From positions 1 through 47,920 of the forward strand of contig CAIXXM010000062.1 in assembly GCA_903923395.1 (NCBI GenBank): a stretch of DNA of 47,920 bases, given 5' to 3'. Below the pieces are notes generated by a model. That model made no database searches and was not told the origin of the DNA. It was given only the letters and a program-made list of their open reading frames with translations. Shown here one piece after another: positions 8,348 through 17,023 of the stretch. The position numbers and the translations under genes were made by a program. Positions within the stretch are counted from its first letter, which is position 1. Each line of letters starts with the position of its first letter. The DNA is from an uncultured Acidobacteriia bacterium. GTDB taxonomy: Bacteria > Acidobacteriota > Terriglobia > Bryobacterales > Bryobacteraceae.

Positions 8348-9451
8348 ATGACACATTTGACGCACGCCTCCCGCAGAGAATTTCTACGAGCCTCCGGCTT
8401 GGCCGCCTGTGCCGCAGGACTGGGCTTCGCACAGGACCAGGACGCCACGTTTTCGAGCGACGTAAATGTAGTCAACCTGTTTGCCAGCGTGCACCGGAAG
8501 AGCGGCGAGATTGTTTCGAATCTGACCAAAGATGATTTCCTGCTGGCGGAAGATAACCGTTCGCAGGTGATCAAGTACTTCTCGCGCGAAAGCGGATTAC
8601 CTCTGACGCTCGGGCTGCTGGTGGACACGAGTATGAGCCAGCGGCGCCTGATTGCGGAAGAGCGCTCGGCCAGTTACCGCTTCTTCGACCGGATTCTGCG
8701 GGAGGACCGCGATCTCGCGTTCGTCATCCACTTCGATTTCGATAGTGAACTGCTGCAGGATCTCACCTCTTCGCGCAGGCAACTGCAGCGTGCGCTGGAC
8801 TTGCTCGAATTACCGCAACAGCAATTGAACCGGCGCGGAGGCGGCGGCGGTGGCGGTGGCTATCCGGGTGGTGGCGGCTATCCAGGCGGCGGGCGCGGGA
8901 CGGGGCAGCGGGGCGGCGGCACGGTGCTCTATGATGCGATCCTGCTCGCGTCTGATGAGTTGATGCGGAAGCAGCGCGGCCGCAAAGCTCTGGTGGTGCT
9001 GACTGACGGCGTGGATACAGGCAGCCGTGTGCCGATCAGCCAATGTATTGAAGCCGCACAGCGCGCCGACACACTGGTGTATTCGATTCTCTTCGAAGAC
9101 CGTGACAGTTATCAGCAGCCAGTCCAGATGGGCCGCGGGGGAATGGGGCGGCGGGGTGGCATGGGTATGCCGGGACCCCGAACGGTAAACGTGGCACCGG
9201 CAGACGGCAAGAAGGTGTTGCAGCGCATTTCCCGCGAAACTGGCGGCGGTTTCTTTGAGGTTTCGAAGAAGCACACCATCGATCAGATTTATGACCGGAT
9301 TCAGGAAGAGTTGCGGAACCAATACAGCATTGGTTATGTTTCTGACCGGCAGGCTGCGGATACGGCATTCCGGAAGATCTCACTGACGGCGCGCGGCAAG
9401 GACTTGATTGTCCAGACACGCGATGGCTATTATCCGGAAGCGAGAAGGTAG
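8348..9451 (+). CDS. VWFA-related acidobacterial domain protein, Tat-exported
   Basis: A 367-residue protein of the VWFA-related acidobacterial family (TIGR03436 type). ATG 8348 is chosen because it leaves a short n-region before a Tat-like motif (SRREFLRASG) and a hydrophobic stretch ending GLGFA. The mature part begins with the usual VNVVNLFASVHRKSGEIV. The VWA domain has a MIDAS-like DTSMS with D at residue 93, so divalent-metal-dependent protein binding is likely. Two glycine-rich insertions stand out: GGGGGGGGYPGGGGYPGGG near residue 165, and a Gly/Met/Arg stretch near 263. It lies outside the cytoplasmic membrane. The partner is unknown; the downstream WG-repeat gene starts 25 bases after its stop. 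Confidence 0.87.
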   Translation: MTHLTHASRREFLRASGLAACAAGLGFAQDQDATFSSDVNVVNLFASVHRKSGEIVSNLTKDDFLLAEDNRSQVIKYFSRESGLPLTLGLLVDTSMSQRRLIAEERSASYRFFDRILREDRDLAFVIHFDFDSELLQDLTSSRRQLQRALDLLELPQQQLNRRGGGGGGGGYPGGGGYPGGGRGTGQRGGGTVLYDAILLASDELMRKQRGRKALVVLTDGVDTGSRVPISQCIEAAQRADTLVYSILFEDRDSYQQPVQMGRGGMGRRGGMGMPGPRTVNVAPADGKKVLQRISRETGGGFFEVSKKHTIDQIYDRIQEELRNQYSIGYVSDRQAADTAFRKISLTARGKDLIVQTRDGYYPEARR

Positions 9452-9476
9452 CTGGATCAGGGCGGTGACGTCGTAA

Positions 9477-10369
9477 ATGATGCTGATTCGCCGCGCCTTC
9501 GTGCTCTTCTTTCTGTTGACCATTGCCGCAATCCCCTGCGTACAGAGTTTTCCGCGGCAGATTTGGGCGAAGCGGCCCGGTTCTGAGTCGAGGTTCTTTG
9601 CCTTCGAAGCCCAGGGCAAAGTTGCGGCGCTCATTGACCAAGCAGGAAAGGTGATCTCCCGCTTCCCCGGGATGCGGATCATCGACACCACCGGCGACCT
9701 GATCATCATTGAGGCAGAGGGCAAGAAGGGAATCCGATCCTTCCAGCCCGGCAAGTTTGTCTATCGCGACTTCCCCGGCTTACAGGGCTTCATGGACGAC
9801 AAGGGTACGGTCATCATTCCACCCACCTTATTCCACCCACCTTCGCGGAAGTTGGTCCGTTTGTGGCAGGGCTCGCACGCGCCACGCTGGATGGTTACTG
9901 TCACCGGGTCATGAAGGACAACACCGTCAACGGTTCACCGACTTCTGGTTATCCAAGTTCCTGCGGTGGTGCGCCGGCAGATGCCGTAACCCCGTGCAAA
10001 GCCGGTTTCATCAATCGCTCTGGCCAGTTCGCGATTGAACCCCGCTTCGAAGCAGCGCAGGATTTCGCTGAAGGGCTTGCCGCTGTGGAACTCGACACGC
10101 GCTCGCACTGGGGTTTTATCGACACCAAAGGGAAGCTCATCATCCCGGCGATCTATGATGAGATGCAACAGTTCTCCGACTCACTGGCGCTGGTGCGGCT
10201 CAACAGTAAATACCTTTATCTGGACCACACCGGCAAGACAGCGCTTCGGGTTCCTTACGAAGAAGCGACGTCGTTTGTGCAAGGCCTGGCGGCGGTGTTG
10301 ATGAGGCCGAATCATGTCGGCTACATCAATCACAGCGGCAAGGTTATCTTCGAATATGACCGCAAGTAA
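9477..10369 (+). pseudogene. WG-repeat secreted protein gene, frameshifted by a 14-bp duplication
   Basis: The 5' part has a signal peptide (MMLIRRAFVLFFLLTIAAIP) and WG-type beta repeats such as KVAALIDQAGKVISRFPG and GFMDDKGTVIIPP. At 9816-9843 the 14-base unit ATTCCACCCACCTT occurs twice in tandem. Removing one copy restores one continuous frame reading IIPPTFAEVGPFVAGLA and on through AGFINRSGQFAIEPRFE, WGFIDTKGKLIIPAIYD and GYINHSGKVIFEYDRK to the stop at 10369. With both copies, the frame ends at 9914 in an unrelated tail. WG-repeat proteins are usually surface or secreted binding proteins. The intact product would be about 292 residues. This is either recent inactivation, a reversible slippage switch, or an assembly error. 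Confidence 0.88.
9816..9843. repeat. Exact 14-bp tandem duplication inside the WG-repeat gene
   Basis: ATTCCACCCACCTT occupies 9816-9829 and again 9830-9843 without a mismatch. Because 14 is not a multiple of 3 it shifts the reading frame; collapsing it to one copy rejoins both halves of the WG-repeat gene precisely. This directly shows which change broke the gene. Confidence 0.95.
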
Positions 10370-11459
10370 GAGTCCGCGTGGACCGTTGCATGTTCCAGTG
10401 CGGATCTTGCTGTGGACGCTGCTGCTGCGCGTGGTGTACTCCGCGCTTGCCGCCTTCTTCCTGGGGATGCCCGCTCCCGGCGACGCAGCGCGGCGGGCGA
10501 CCAATTTGACGCTCCCGGTGTTTCATTCCGGCTGGAAGCTCTGGCTGCTGGAACCGTGGCAGAGATTTGACACTGCCTGGTACGTGCAAATCGCGGCATC
10601 GGGTTATCAGGACCCCAACTCCACTGTCTTCTATCCGCTATATCCGCTGTTGCTGCGGGGCCTGCCTGTGGAACCGATGCTTGCCGCGCTCACCATCTCA
10701 ACCGTGGCAGCCTTCTTTTTCTTTTGGGCCTTCCACAAACTGGCGGAGCAGGAATATGGGACAAGGGCGGCCTGGACCGGCTTGCTGCTGCTCTGGCTGT
10801 GGCCATCCAGTTGTATTCTCTTCGCCGGGTATCCGGAGTCATTACTGCTGGCGCTGCTTGCGTGGAGTCTTTGGTTTGGCACACAAAAGCGCTGGCTGGC
10901 GGCGGGTACGCTGGGTTGCCTGGCGGGCTTCAGCAAGGCGACGGGATGCCTGGTGGCCATCCCGCTGTTGTTGCTGGCCTGGCGCAGCGGGAGAAACTGG
11001 AAGTCCGGGTTCGCCGCGCTTCCGTTTGCGACCTATCCGGCGTGGCAACTCTGGGTGGCAAACGCAGGCTTTCCTGGCACACAACATGTCTACGAGCAAT
11101 ATTGGCGGACGGCAGTGACCTCGCCATGGAACACATTCTTCGCAGGGCTGCGGGAATGGCTCGCCACGCATGACTGGCTGCTGGCTGCAAATCTTGGTGC
11201 CGTGGTTCTGGTCATCGCGGGCAGTTTCCTGCTGCGTCCGTACCTTGCGCTCTTTTGCCTCGCGGCGGTCGCATTTTTCCTTTTGAAGCACACAGATCCG
11301 CTGCTGCAGAGTTCCGTTCGGTACTGCATGGTGGCGTTTCCGGTCTTCTTCGCGGCCGCGCGAAGGCCGGGGCTGTGGCTGGTCCCGGCCGGTGGACTCC
11401 TGGGAGTGGCAAACCTTGCCGCCCTGTACTTCTTCGTCCACTGGAGTCTGGTGCTCTAA
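10356..11459 (+). CDS. Membrane mannosyltransferase-like protein (PIG-V-like)
   Basis: A 367-residue multi-pass membrane protein. The N-terminal loop WQRFDTAWYVQIAASGYQ followed by VFYPLYPLL matches the WDGxWYxxIAxxGY...FFPLYP signature of bacterial PIG-V-like GT-C glycosyltransferases, which use polyprenyl-phosphate sugars on the outer face of the membrane. A second typical stretch is FAGYPESLLLALLAWSLW. I chose ATG 10356, overlapping the end of the WG-repeat gene by 14 bases; the slightly longer start at 10314 lies entirely in that gene. The acceptor is unknown. Position behind the WG-repeat gene suggests co-transcription. Confidence 0.82.
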   Translation: MTASKSPRGPLHVPVRILLWTLLLRVVYSALAAFFLGMPAPGDAARRATNLTLPVFHSGWKLWLLEPWQRFDTAWYVQIAASGYQDPNSTVFYPLYPLLLRGLPVEPMLAALTISTVAAFFFFWAFHKLAEQEYGTRAAWTGLLLLWLWPSSCILFAGYPESLLLALLAWSLWFGTQKRWLAAGTLGCLAGFSKATGCLVAIPLLLLAWRSGRNWKSGFAALPFATYPAWQLWVANAGFPGTQHVYEQYWRTAVTSPWNTFFAGLREWLATHDWLLAANLGAVVLVIAGSFLLRPYLALFCLAAVAFFLLKHTDPLLQSSVRYCMVAFPVFFAAARRPGLWLVPAGGLLGVANLAALYFFVHWSLVL

Positions 11460-11535
11460 AAGCAGGCGCAGCAAGGAAAAGTTGCTGGCGTTTGGTGATA
11501 CCGCATACAATTCATAACTTCAGAGGATTGATCGC

Positions 11536-12504
11536 ATGAAAACGTCTTTACTGCTCGTGTTGCCCTTCGTTGTCGCGCCTCTGTTCGCCCAGCAAGCCTC
11601 CAGCGTTGAGGGTGCGGAGAATGATCCGGACCATATCGCCAAGATTGCCGATGACGCGATCTGGAGGCAGGAACTCAGCGATATTGCGGAGGTCCGAACG
11701 TTCCGTTACACGGGGCTTCCGAAGGGCACGGGACGCGGGAATCCAATGATCTTGTATGCCTACAGCTTCATTCCGAAGAAGCTCGACCGCACGAAGAAGG
11801 CGCCGATGGTCGTGATGATCCACGGTGGAGTGCATGCCAGCCACATTAGCGGCGGCCCGGCGAATGCGGCGAATATCACGCGCGAACTGCTGGAGCAGGG
11901 TTACGTTGTGGTTGCGCCGGATTACCGGGGCAGCACCGGCTATGGGGCGGCGTATGCGAAGGCGATCGATTACGGCGGCAAGGAGAATGATGATGTGCTG
12001 GGGGCGCGGGATTGGATGGTGGAACGCTATTCCTTTATTGATCCGAAGCGGGTCGGGCTGATGGCGTGGAGCCATGGCGGGATGATCGCGCTGTTCAATA
12101 TCTTTCTGCATCCCGAAGCCTATGCATGCGCGTATGCAGGAGAGCCGGTCAGTGACTTGCTGGAACGCAGGAAATACCTGAAATCCATGCCTGCAACCAT
12201 AACCGAGAGTGCCGGCGAGGAGGCCGCCAAGGACGACGAAGAGTACAAGAAGCGTTCTCCGGTCACTTATGCCGCCAAGCTGACAAAACCATTACTTGTG
12301 CACGGCAACACCAATGATGAAACCGTACATGTAAGTGAAGTCCGCAATCTGGTGCAGGCTTTGCAGGCGGCCGGACGGGATTTCCAGTTTAAGATCTATG
12401 AGGCTGCGCCGGGCGGTCACCATTTCAACCGGATTGACACGAAGCTGGCGCGGGAATCCCGTGAGGAGATTTACGCGTTTCTGAGGAAATACTTAAAGCC
12501 ATGA
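11536..12504 (+). CDS. Secreted alpha/beta hydrolase, prolyl-oligopeptidase-like (S9)
   Basis: A 322-residue enzyme with a Sec signal (MKTSLLLVLPFVVAPLFAQ) and an alpha/beta-hydrolase fold. The oxyanion HGG lies in MVVMIHGGVHASH, and the strand-loop VVVAPDYRGSTGYG is typical of the S9 family. The nucleophile is S179 in AWSHGG, the acid is probably D in GNTNDETVHV, and the His is in GGHHF near the end. The beta-propeller of classical S9 enzymes is absent, so it is a single-domain peptidase or esterase acting in the periplasm. Its stop overlaps the start of the TonB-dependent receptor by 4 bases (ATGA), so it may process the ligand that receptor imports. A promoter likely lies in 11460-11535. 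Confidence 0.88.
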   Translation: MKTSLLLVLPFVVAPLFAQQASSVEGAENDPDHIAKIADDAIWRQELSDIAEVRTFRYTGLPKGTGRGNPMILYAYSFIPKKLDRTKKAPMVVMIHGGVHASHISGGPANAANITRELLEQGYVVVAPDYRGSTGYGAAYAKAIDYGGKENDDVLGARDWMVERYSFIDPKRVGLMAWSHGGMIALFNIFLHPEAYACAYAGEPVSDLLERRKYLKSMPATITESAGEEAAKDDEEYKKRSPVTYAAKLTKPLLVHGNTNDETVHVSEVRNLVQALQAAGRDFQFKIYEAAPGGHHFNRIDTKLARESREEIYAFLRKYLKP

Positions 12505-15500
12505 AGACCTTCCGCCTATTCGCCCTGTTTGTGATGTCCGCGGTATCTGCCTCTGCCCAGGTCCTTTATGGATCGCTGGTCGGCACGGTGCAGGACCCTT
12601 CGAAGGGTGCGGTGCCGGGGGCTACCGTCACCATACGGCAAACCCAGACCGGGGCCTCGCGCAGCATGGATACCGGTGAGACTGGCACCTTTTCCTTCAC
12701 GACTCTTGGCAGCGGAAGCTATGATTTGACCGTTGCCAAAGCGGGCTTTCAGAGTTATTCCGCATCCGGTTTGCAGGTGGTGGTGGATCAGACCGCGCGC
12801 GTCGCAGTCGTATTGCAGCTGCAGGGAGTAAATCAATCCGTCAAGGTAACTACAGAAACCGCGGCGCTGCAAACGGACTCTGCGGAAGTAAGGGCGGAAT
12901 TTGACGCGGCGGCTTTGGCGAGCCTGCCCGCACCGGCGAACAGGAACTTTGAGAATCTGCTGGTTACGGTGCCTGGATTCTCGCCGCCCGCCAACCAGAA
13001 CGTGGCACAATCCAACCCCTCCCGCGGACTCGCATTCTCCGTCAATGGCGGCGGGCGCAACACCAATAACGTTCGTATTGATGGTGCCAGCGCGAATAAC
13101 ATCTGGGTGGAAGTGGCCGGTTATATCCCGGGCATGGAAGCGATCGAAACCGTAAACGTTGTCACCAATGGCTTTGAAGCTTCACAAGGACTCGCAGGCG
13201 GTGCCGTTGTCAACGTTCATATCAAGAGCGGCACGAATCAGGTGCATGGCGTGGTTTATGGCTATAACACCAACAATGCTGTCACTGCCCGTCCGTTCTT
13301 CGCTCCCGTGGGGCAGCGTCAGCCGAAGAATATTGACAATTACTTCGGCGGTGTCATTGGCGGTCCGGTGATTAAGAATAAGCTGTTCTACTTCGTCAGT
13401 TACGACGGTCAGTTTATCCGGCAGAACGCGGGAACTTATGTTACCGTACCGACCGCAGATATTCGCGCGGGAAACATGAGCGGCTCGCCCTCCTTGATTT
13501 ATGATCCGTCAACCGGTGCGGCGGACGGCAGCGGACGTACTGCATTCCCCGGCAACATGATTCCCGCTTCCCGTATCAGTCCCATCACATTGAAACTGGA
13601 GGCAATCACGCCGCTGCCGAACATACCCGGCGCTCTAACCAGCAATTACTACGGCACAGGCGATTACAGTGTTACGCGGCACACCACGGATTCGAAGATC
13701 GACTGGCGTCCCACAGACAAGCTGAGCCTGACAGGCCGGCTGGGCTGGCTGAAGCATGAAATCGCGGACCCGCCGGTTTTTGGTGATAACGGACCCGGTG
13801 TGGGCAGTGGGCGGGAGGGTACAGGCTTTGGCAATTCCTTTAGCTGGACCACCAGCGGCACCTATGTTTTAAAGCCCAATCTGGTGATTGACGGCTACTT
13901 CAGCGCCACTGCCATCGACACAACGAATGAAGTGCCCAAGCTCGATCAGAACCTGGGCCGGGATCTGCTCGGCATACCGGGCACCAACGGTCCGAGCCGC
14001 GAATACGGCGGCTGGCCGCAATTTACGGTCACGGGTTATACGGATATCGGCAATGCGGGTAACAATGGCGGCCCCATCTATTACTACGACCGCCAGTTCC
14101 AATACGCAGCCAATGTGACCTGGGTGAAGGGAGCCCATAACATCCGCTTCGGCTATGAGTGGAGCCAGCAGGATGCGAATCACTTTGAAGTGACCACGGC
14201 ACCGGGCCACTTGACATTCTCAAACAGCCTCACAACCATTAACGCCAAGGGTGCGTCGGGCGGAAATCAGTGGAACAGCTACTCTGCGTTTCTGCTGGGG
14301 CTGGCTTCATCGGCGGAATCAGATTTGATGCCGTTTGACAATAACAGGGCGATCAATTACATGCCTTCTTACCGGGCTTATGTGCAGGATACGTGGCAGG
14401 CTTCTCAAAAGCTTACGGTCTCCGCGGGACTGGGCTGGAACTACTTTCCCATCGGCCACAGGGAATCGCGCGGCCTGGAACGCTATAACTTCCAGACCAA
14501 TCAGGTGGAGCTCTGCGGTGTGGGCGGCAACCCTTCTAACTGCGGTTACAATCCAAGCAAGCTGCTGTTTTCCCCCACGCTGGGTCTGGCCTACCGGCCG
14601 AATGCGGGTCTGGTGATCCGTTCCGCGTTCTCTTTGAACTATGACCCGGAAACCTACGCTTACAACCGCAACATGACGCTCAACTACCCGTCTTCTTTGA
14701 GCTTCACCACAACGGGCGCAAACAGCTGGACCCCGGCGACGACACTTACGAAGGGCATCCCGTCAGTTACGGTGCCGGATATCTCCAAGGGTTCGATTCC
14801 GCTGCCGCCGGGCTTCGCAATCAACACGCTGCTGCCGAATCCCGTCCGCGACTATTACATGAGCTGGAACTTTACCATCCAGAAGCAACTGCCTTTCGGC
14901 ATGGTTGCGCAGGCGGGCTATGTGGCCAACCGCGGGGTGGATATTCCGCAGGCTTTGAATTTGAATGCGGCGCAGATCGGCGGCGGCGCGGCCAGCCAGC
15001 CCTTCAACAAGCTGTTCGGTACAACGGCAGCCATCAATCTCTTCACGCCGGTGAATCACACCCACTATGACGGACTGCAGACTTCGCTGCGCCGCCGGTT
15101 TGCCAATAACTTCACCATGACCGTGAATTACACCTTCTCAAAGGCAACGGGAATTTGCTGTGATGACCTCTCGAGCGGCGCGCCAGCGATCAATCTGCCG
15201 CAGTATTGGAATCTTGCCCGCTCTGTCTCCCCAACGGACAGGAGGCATAACCTGAACGCGGTCACCACGATTGAATCCCCGTTCGGCAAAGGGAAAAAGT
15301 GGATGAACTACAGTGGCTTCAACCCCGCGGGCATTGCGGCGAAACTGATGAGCGGCTGGCAACTGAATGGTATCTTCACGCGCTACTCCGGGCTACCCTT
15401 CTCTGTCAGTGGGCCATCCACCTCATTAAACGCCACCGGCAGCACGCAGCGCGCGGATCAGGTCAAGCCAAACGTCGCCATTCTCGGGGGTACAGGGCCG

Positions 15501-15851
15501 GGCCAATCCTGGTTCGATCCACTCGCCTTCGCGCCGGTGACGGATGTCCGGTTCGGTACGGCAGGCTATCTCACGGTACGTGGCCCCGGGGCGACAAACC
15601 TCGACTTATCCCTGTTCCGCACCTTCCATCCGATGGAGCGGATTGCACTCCAGTTCCGCGCGGAGGCGTTCAATCTCTCCAACACGCCACACTTTGCCAA
15701 CCCCGGGGCGAATGTCAGCAATCTGGTGCTGAATCCCGATGGAACGGTGAAGAGCCTGGGAAGTTATACGGTGATCTCCGCAACCACAGGCACGGGGCGT
15801 GAAGGCATTGACCAGCGCGCACTACGTTTCGGCTTGCGGATTTCATTCTGA
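12501..15851 (+). CDS. TonB-dependent receptor, Oar-like, with carboxypeptidase-regulatory domain
   Basis: A 1116-residue outer membrane protein. It has a Sec signal (LFALFVMSAVSASAQ), then a carboxypeptidase-regulatory-like beta-sandwich (about residues 22-105: GSLVGTVQDPSKGAVPGATV). Next come a plug domain (about 125-245: NVRIDGASANNIWVEVAGY, IETVNVVTNGFEASQGLAGG) and a large beta-barrel ending RALRFGLRISF with the usual terminal Phe. This build is characteristic of acidobacterial Oar-like receptors thought to take up oligosaccharides, peptides or other polymers. The overlap with the S9-like hydrolase gene points to a peptide or ester ligand, but that is inference. No TonB/ExbB genes are nearby. 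Confidence 0.92.
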   Translation: MKTFRLFALFVMSAVSASAQVLYGSLVGTVQDPSKGAVPGATVTIRQTQTGASRSMDTGETGTFSFTTLGSGSYDLTVAKAGFQSYSASGLQVVVDQTARVAVVLQLQGVNQSVKVTTETAALQTDSAEVRAEFDAAALASLPAPANRNFENLLVTVPGFSPPANQNVAQSNPSRGLAFSVNGGGRNTNNVRIDGASANNIWVEVAGYIPGMEAIETVNVVTNGFEASQGLAGGAVVNVHIKSGTNQVHGVVYGYNTNNAVTARPFFAPVGQRQPKNIDNYFGGVIGGPVIKNKLFYFVSYDGQFIRQNAGTYVTVPTADIRAGNMSGSPSLIYDPSTGAADGSGRTAFPGNMIPASRISPITLKLEAITPLPNIPGALTSNYYGTGDYSVTRHTTDSKIDWRPTDKLSLTGRLGWLKHEIADPPVFGDNGPGVGSGREGTGFGNSFSWTTSGTYVLKPNLVIDGYFSATAIDTTNEVPKLDQNLGRDLLGIPGTNGPSREYGGWPQFTVTGYTDIGNAGNNGGPIYYYDRQFQYAANVTWVKGAHNIRFGYEWSQQDANHFEVTTAPGHLTFSNSLTTINAKGASGGNQWNSYSAFLLGLASSAESDLMPFDNNRAINYMPSYRAYVQDTWQASQKLTVSAGLGWNYFPIGHRESRGLERYNFQTNQVELCGVGGNPSNCGYNPSKLLFSPTLGLAYRPNAGLVIRSAFSLNYDPETYAYNRNMTLNYPSSLSFTTTGANSWTPATTLTKGIPSVTVPDISKGSIPLPPGFAINTLLPNPVRDYYMSWNFTIQKQLPFGMVAQAGYVANRGVDIPQALNLNAAQIGGGAASQPFNKLFGTTAAINLFTPVNHTHYDGLQTSLRRRFANNFTMTVNYTFSKATGICCDDLSSGAPAINLPQYWNLARSVSPTDRRHNLNAVTTIESPFGKGKKWMNYSGFNPAGIAAKLMSGWQLNGIFTRYSGLPFSVSGPSTSLNATGSTQRADQVKPNVAILGGTGPGQSWFDPLAFAPVTDVRFGTAGYLTVRGPGATNLDLSLFRTFHPMERIALQFRAEAFNLSNTPHFANPGANVSNLVLNPDGTVKSLGSYTVISATTGTGREGIDQRALRFGLRISF

Positions 15852-15939
15852 AATAAGCCGCACAACGGACGACTTCGCGCCTGTGCGGCCAACGAAGAAA
15901 TAAGCCGCACAACGGACGACTTCGCGCCTGTGCGGCCAA
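15850..15939. repeat. Two tandem 43-bp hairpin repeats (GCACAACGGAC family)
   Basis: An identical 43-base unit occupies 15850-15892 and 15897-15939 (period 47). Each unit holds a perfect 8-bp inverted repeat, GCCGCACA...TGTGCGGC (15857-15864 with 15882-15889; 15904-15911 with 15929-15936). The pair fills the whole gap between the converging TonB receptor and GH43 genes, and may act as a bidirectional terminator or mRNA-stabilising element. The core GCACAACGGAC and the end CTGTGCG recur at 44057-44212, so this is a dispersed REP-like family. Confidence 0.9.
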
Positions 15940-16962
15940 TTACCGCTTTCGAACCGCCTTCCAGACTTCACCTTCGACGCGGGGACGGATGTGTCCATCC
16001 CCGTCGAACCCCACGGGAACGATCCCCGGTTGTTTCTTCAGCGGTGCCTGGTCGTCATTCCCGAACATCGTGCTCCACCAGGCACCCTTGGCGTCCTGAA
16101 AGAAGGTGTTGTGGCCGGCGTGCGGGACGGAGACATACCGCGCCGAGTAGGGTCCGCGAAGCGTTTTCGATTCCGCCGTCATGCAGTGATAGCGTTCGTA
16201 GTAACGTTCGGCGCAGGAGAGGTAATATCTGTCGTTGGCCTGAAACAGGAAGGTACCTTCGAAGCCCACGTGATTGTAGGTACTCTTTGCCTCTGGACGG
16301 TCCGGATGATGATGTTCGGGGTCATTGTCAGGCGGGTCACAGACCAACTGCACGGGCTTTTCGAGAAGGGCGCTCAAATCATCATTCATCCGCGCGATAT
16401 AACCACTGCCGTAAACAAAGTAGATGGTGCCATCGCGGTCTTGAAACAACGAGGCATCAATGCCCTTGGTCAAGGGTGCGTCTGTGGCGGTGACACTGCG
16501 GTACGGACCTTCCGCCCGGACACTGCGCAGCAAACCTGTGCCGAGTCCAGTAATGCAGTAGGGGATATAGAACGCGCCTTTGAGGTAATGGATTTCGGGA
16601 GCCCACACGGCGCGGCGCTTCTGGCCATTCTTTTCGGTCCAGGCCTTCTGCCAGGTGGCATCCTTCTCGAAGGCCCAGACCAGCCCGAGCGATTCCCAGT
16701 GGACGAGATCCGATGACCGCCAGAGCGGGATGCCAGCGTTATCGGTCATGAAGTTCGGCCCGATGGTGCCGGTCATGTAGAAGGTGTTGTCGGGGCCTTT
16801 GCAGATCGATGTATCGCGCAGGCCAACATCCAGCAGCGGCTTCACGGGGGGAAGCGGCGGCTCGCCGGTATATGGATAGTCCCACACCGTTTTTGGCTTC
16901 TGCGCCATTGCGAAGGGTGAAGCAGCGGCACCAAGCAGGAACCCGCGGCGGGGAAGATTCAT
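15940..16962 (-). CDS. Glycoside hydrolase family 43-like enzyme, Tat-exported
   Basis: A 340-residue protein with a Tat signal (NLPRRGFLLGAAASPFAMAQ) and a five-bladed propeller pattern of GH43-type enzymes. The early Asp of LRDTSICKGPDNTFYMTG is the likely base, GIDASLFQDRDGTIYFVYG carries the pKa-modulating Asp, and VGFEGTFLFQ the acid Glu. RRAVWAPEIHYLKGAFYIPY is the classical WAPEIHY motif. Family members release arabinose, xylose or galactose from plant polysaccharides. It would act in the periplasm or outside. It converges on the TonB receptor, with hairpin repeats between, and diverges from the metallophosphoesterase pair. The sugar specificity cannot be read. Confidence 0.87.
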   Translation of the reverse strand: MNLPRRGFLLGAAASPFAMAQKPKTVWDYPYTGEPPLPPVKPLLDVGLRDTSICKGPDNTFYMTGTIGPNFMTDNAGIPLWRSSDLVHWESLGLVWAFEKDATWQKAWTEKNGQKRRAVWAPEIHYLKGAFYIPYCITGLGTGLLRSVRAEGPYRSVTATDAPLTKGIDASLFQDRDGTIYFVYGSGYIARMNDDLSALLEKPVQLVCDPPDNDPEHHHPDRPEAKSTYNHVGFEGTFLFQANDRYYLSCAERYYERYHCMTAESKTLRGPYSARYVSVPHAGHNTFFQDAKGAWWSTMFGNDDQAPLKKQPGIVPVGFDGDGHIRPRVEGEVWKAVRKR

Positions 16963-17005
16963 ACTGGGGATTATGGCAGACCGGATTCATACGCTACTCA
17001 CAAAC

Positions 17006-17012
17006 AGGAGGT
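17006..17012 (+). promoter_or_regulatory. Strong ribosome binding site deciding a GTG start
   Basis: AGGAGGT lies 11 bases before GTG 17024. It supports that start, which begins a signal peptide, over the upstream ATG 16973 of the same frame. Confidence 0.7.
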
Positions 17013-17023
17013 ACGATCACGAC

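Noticed and set aside
8836-8926. G-rich direct repeats in the VWFA gene as a possible tandem repeat or mobile element
   Set aside because: They encode an in-frame glycine-rich protein insertion and stay within one gene; no flanking duplication is seen.
10842-11510. Minus-strand open frame opposite the membrane glycosyltransferase
   Set aside because: It is Arg/Gln-rich, lacks any motif, and lies opposite a well-supported membrane protein.
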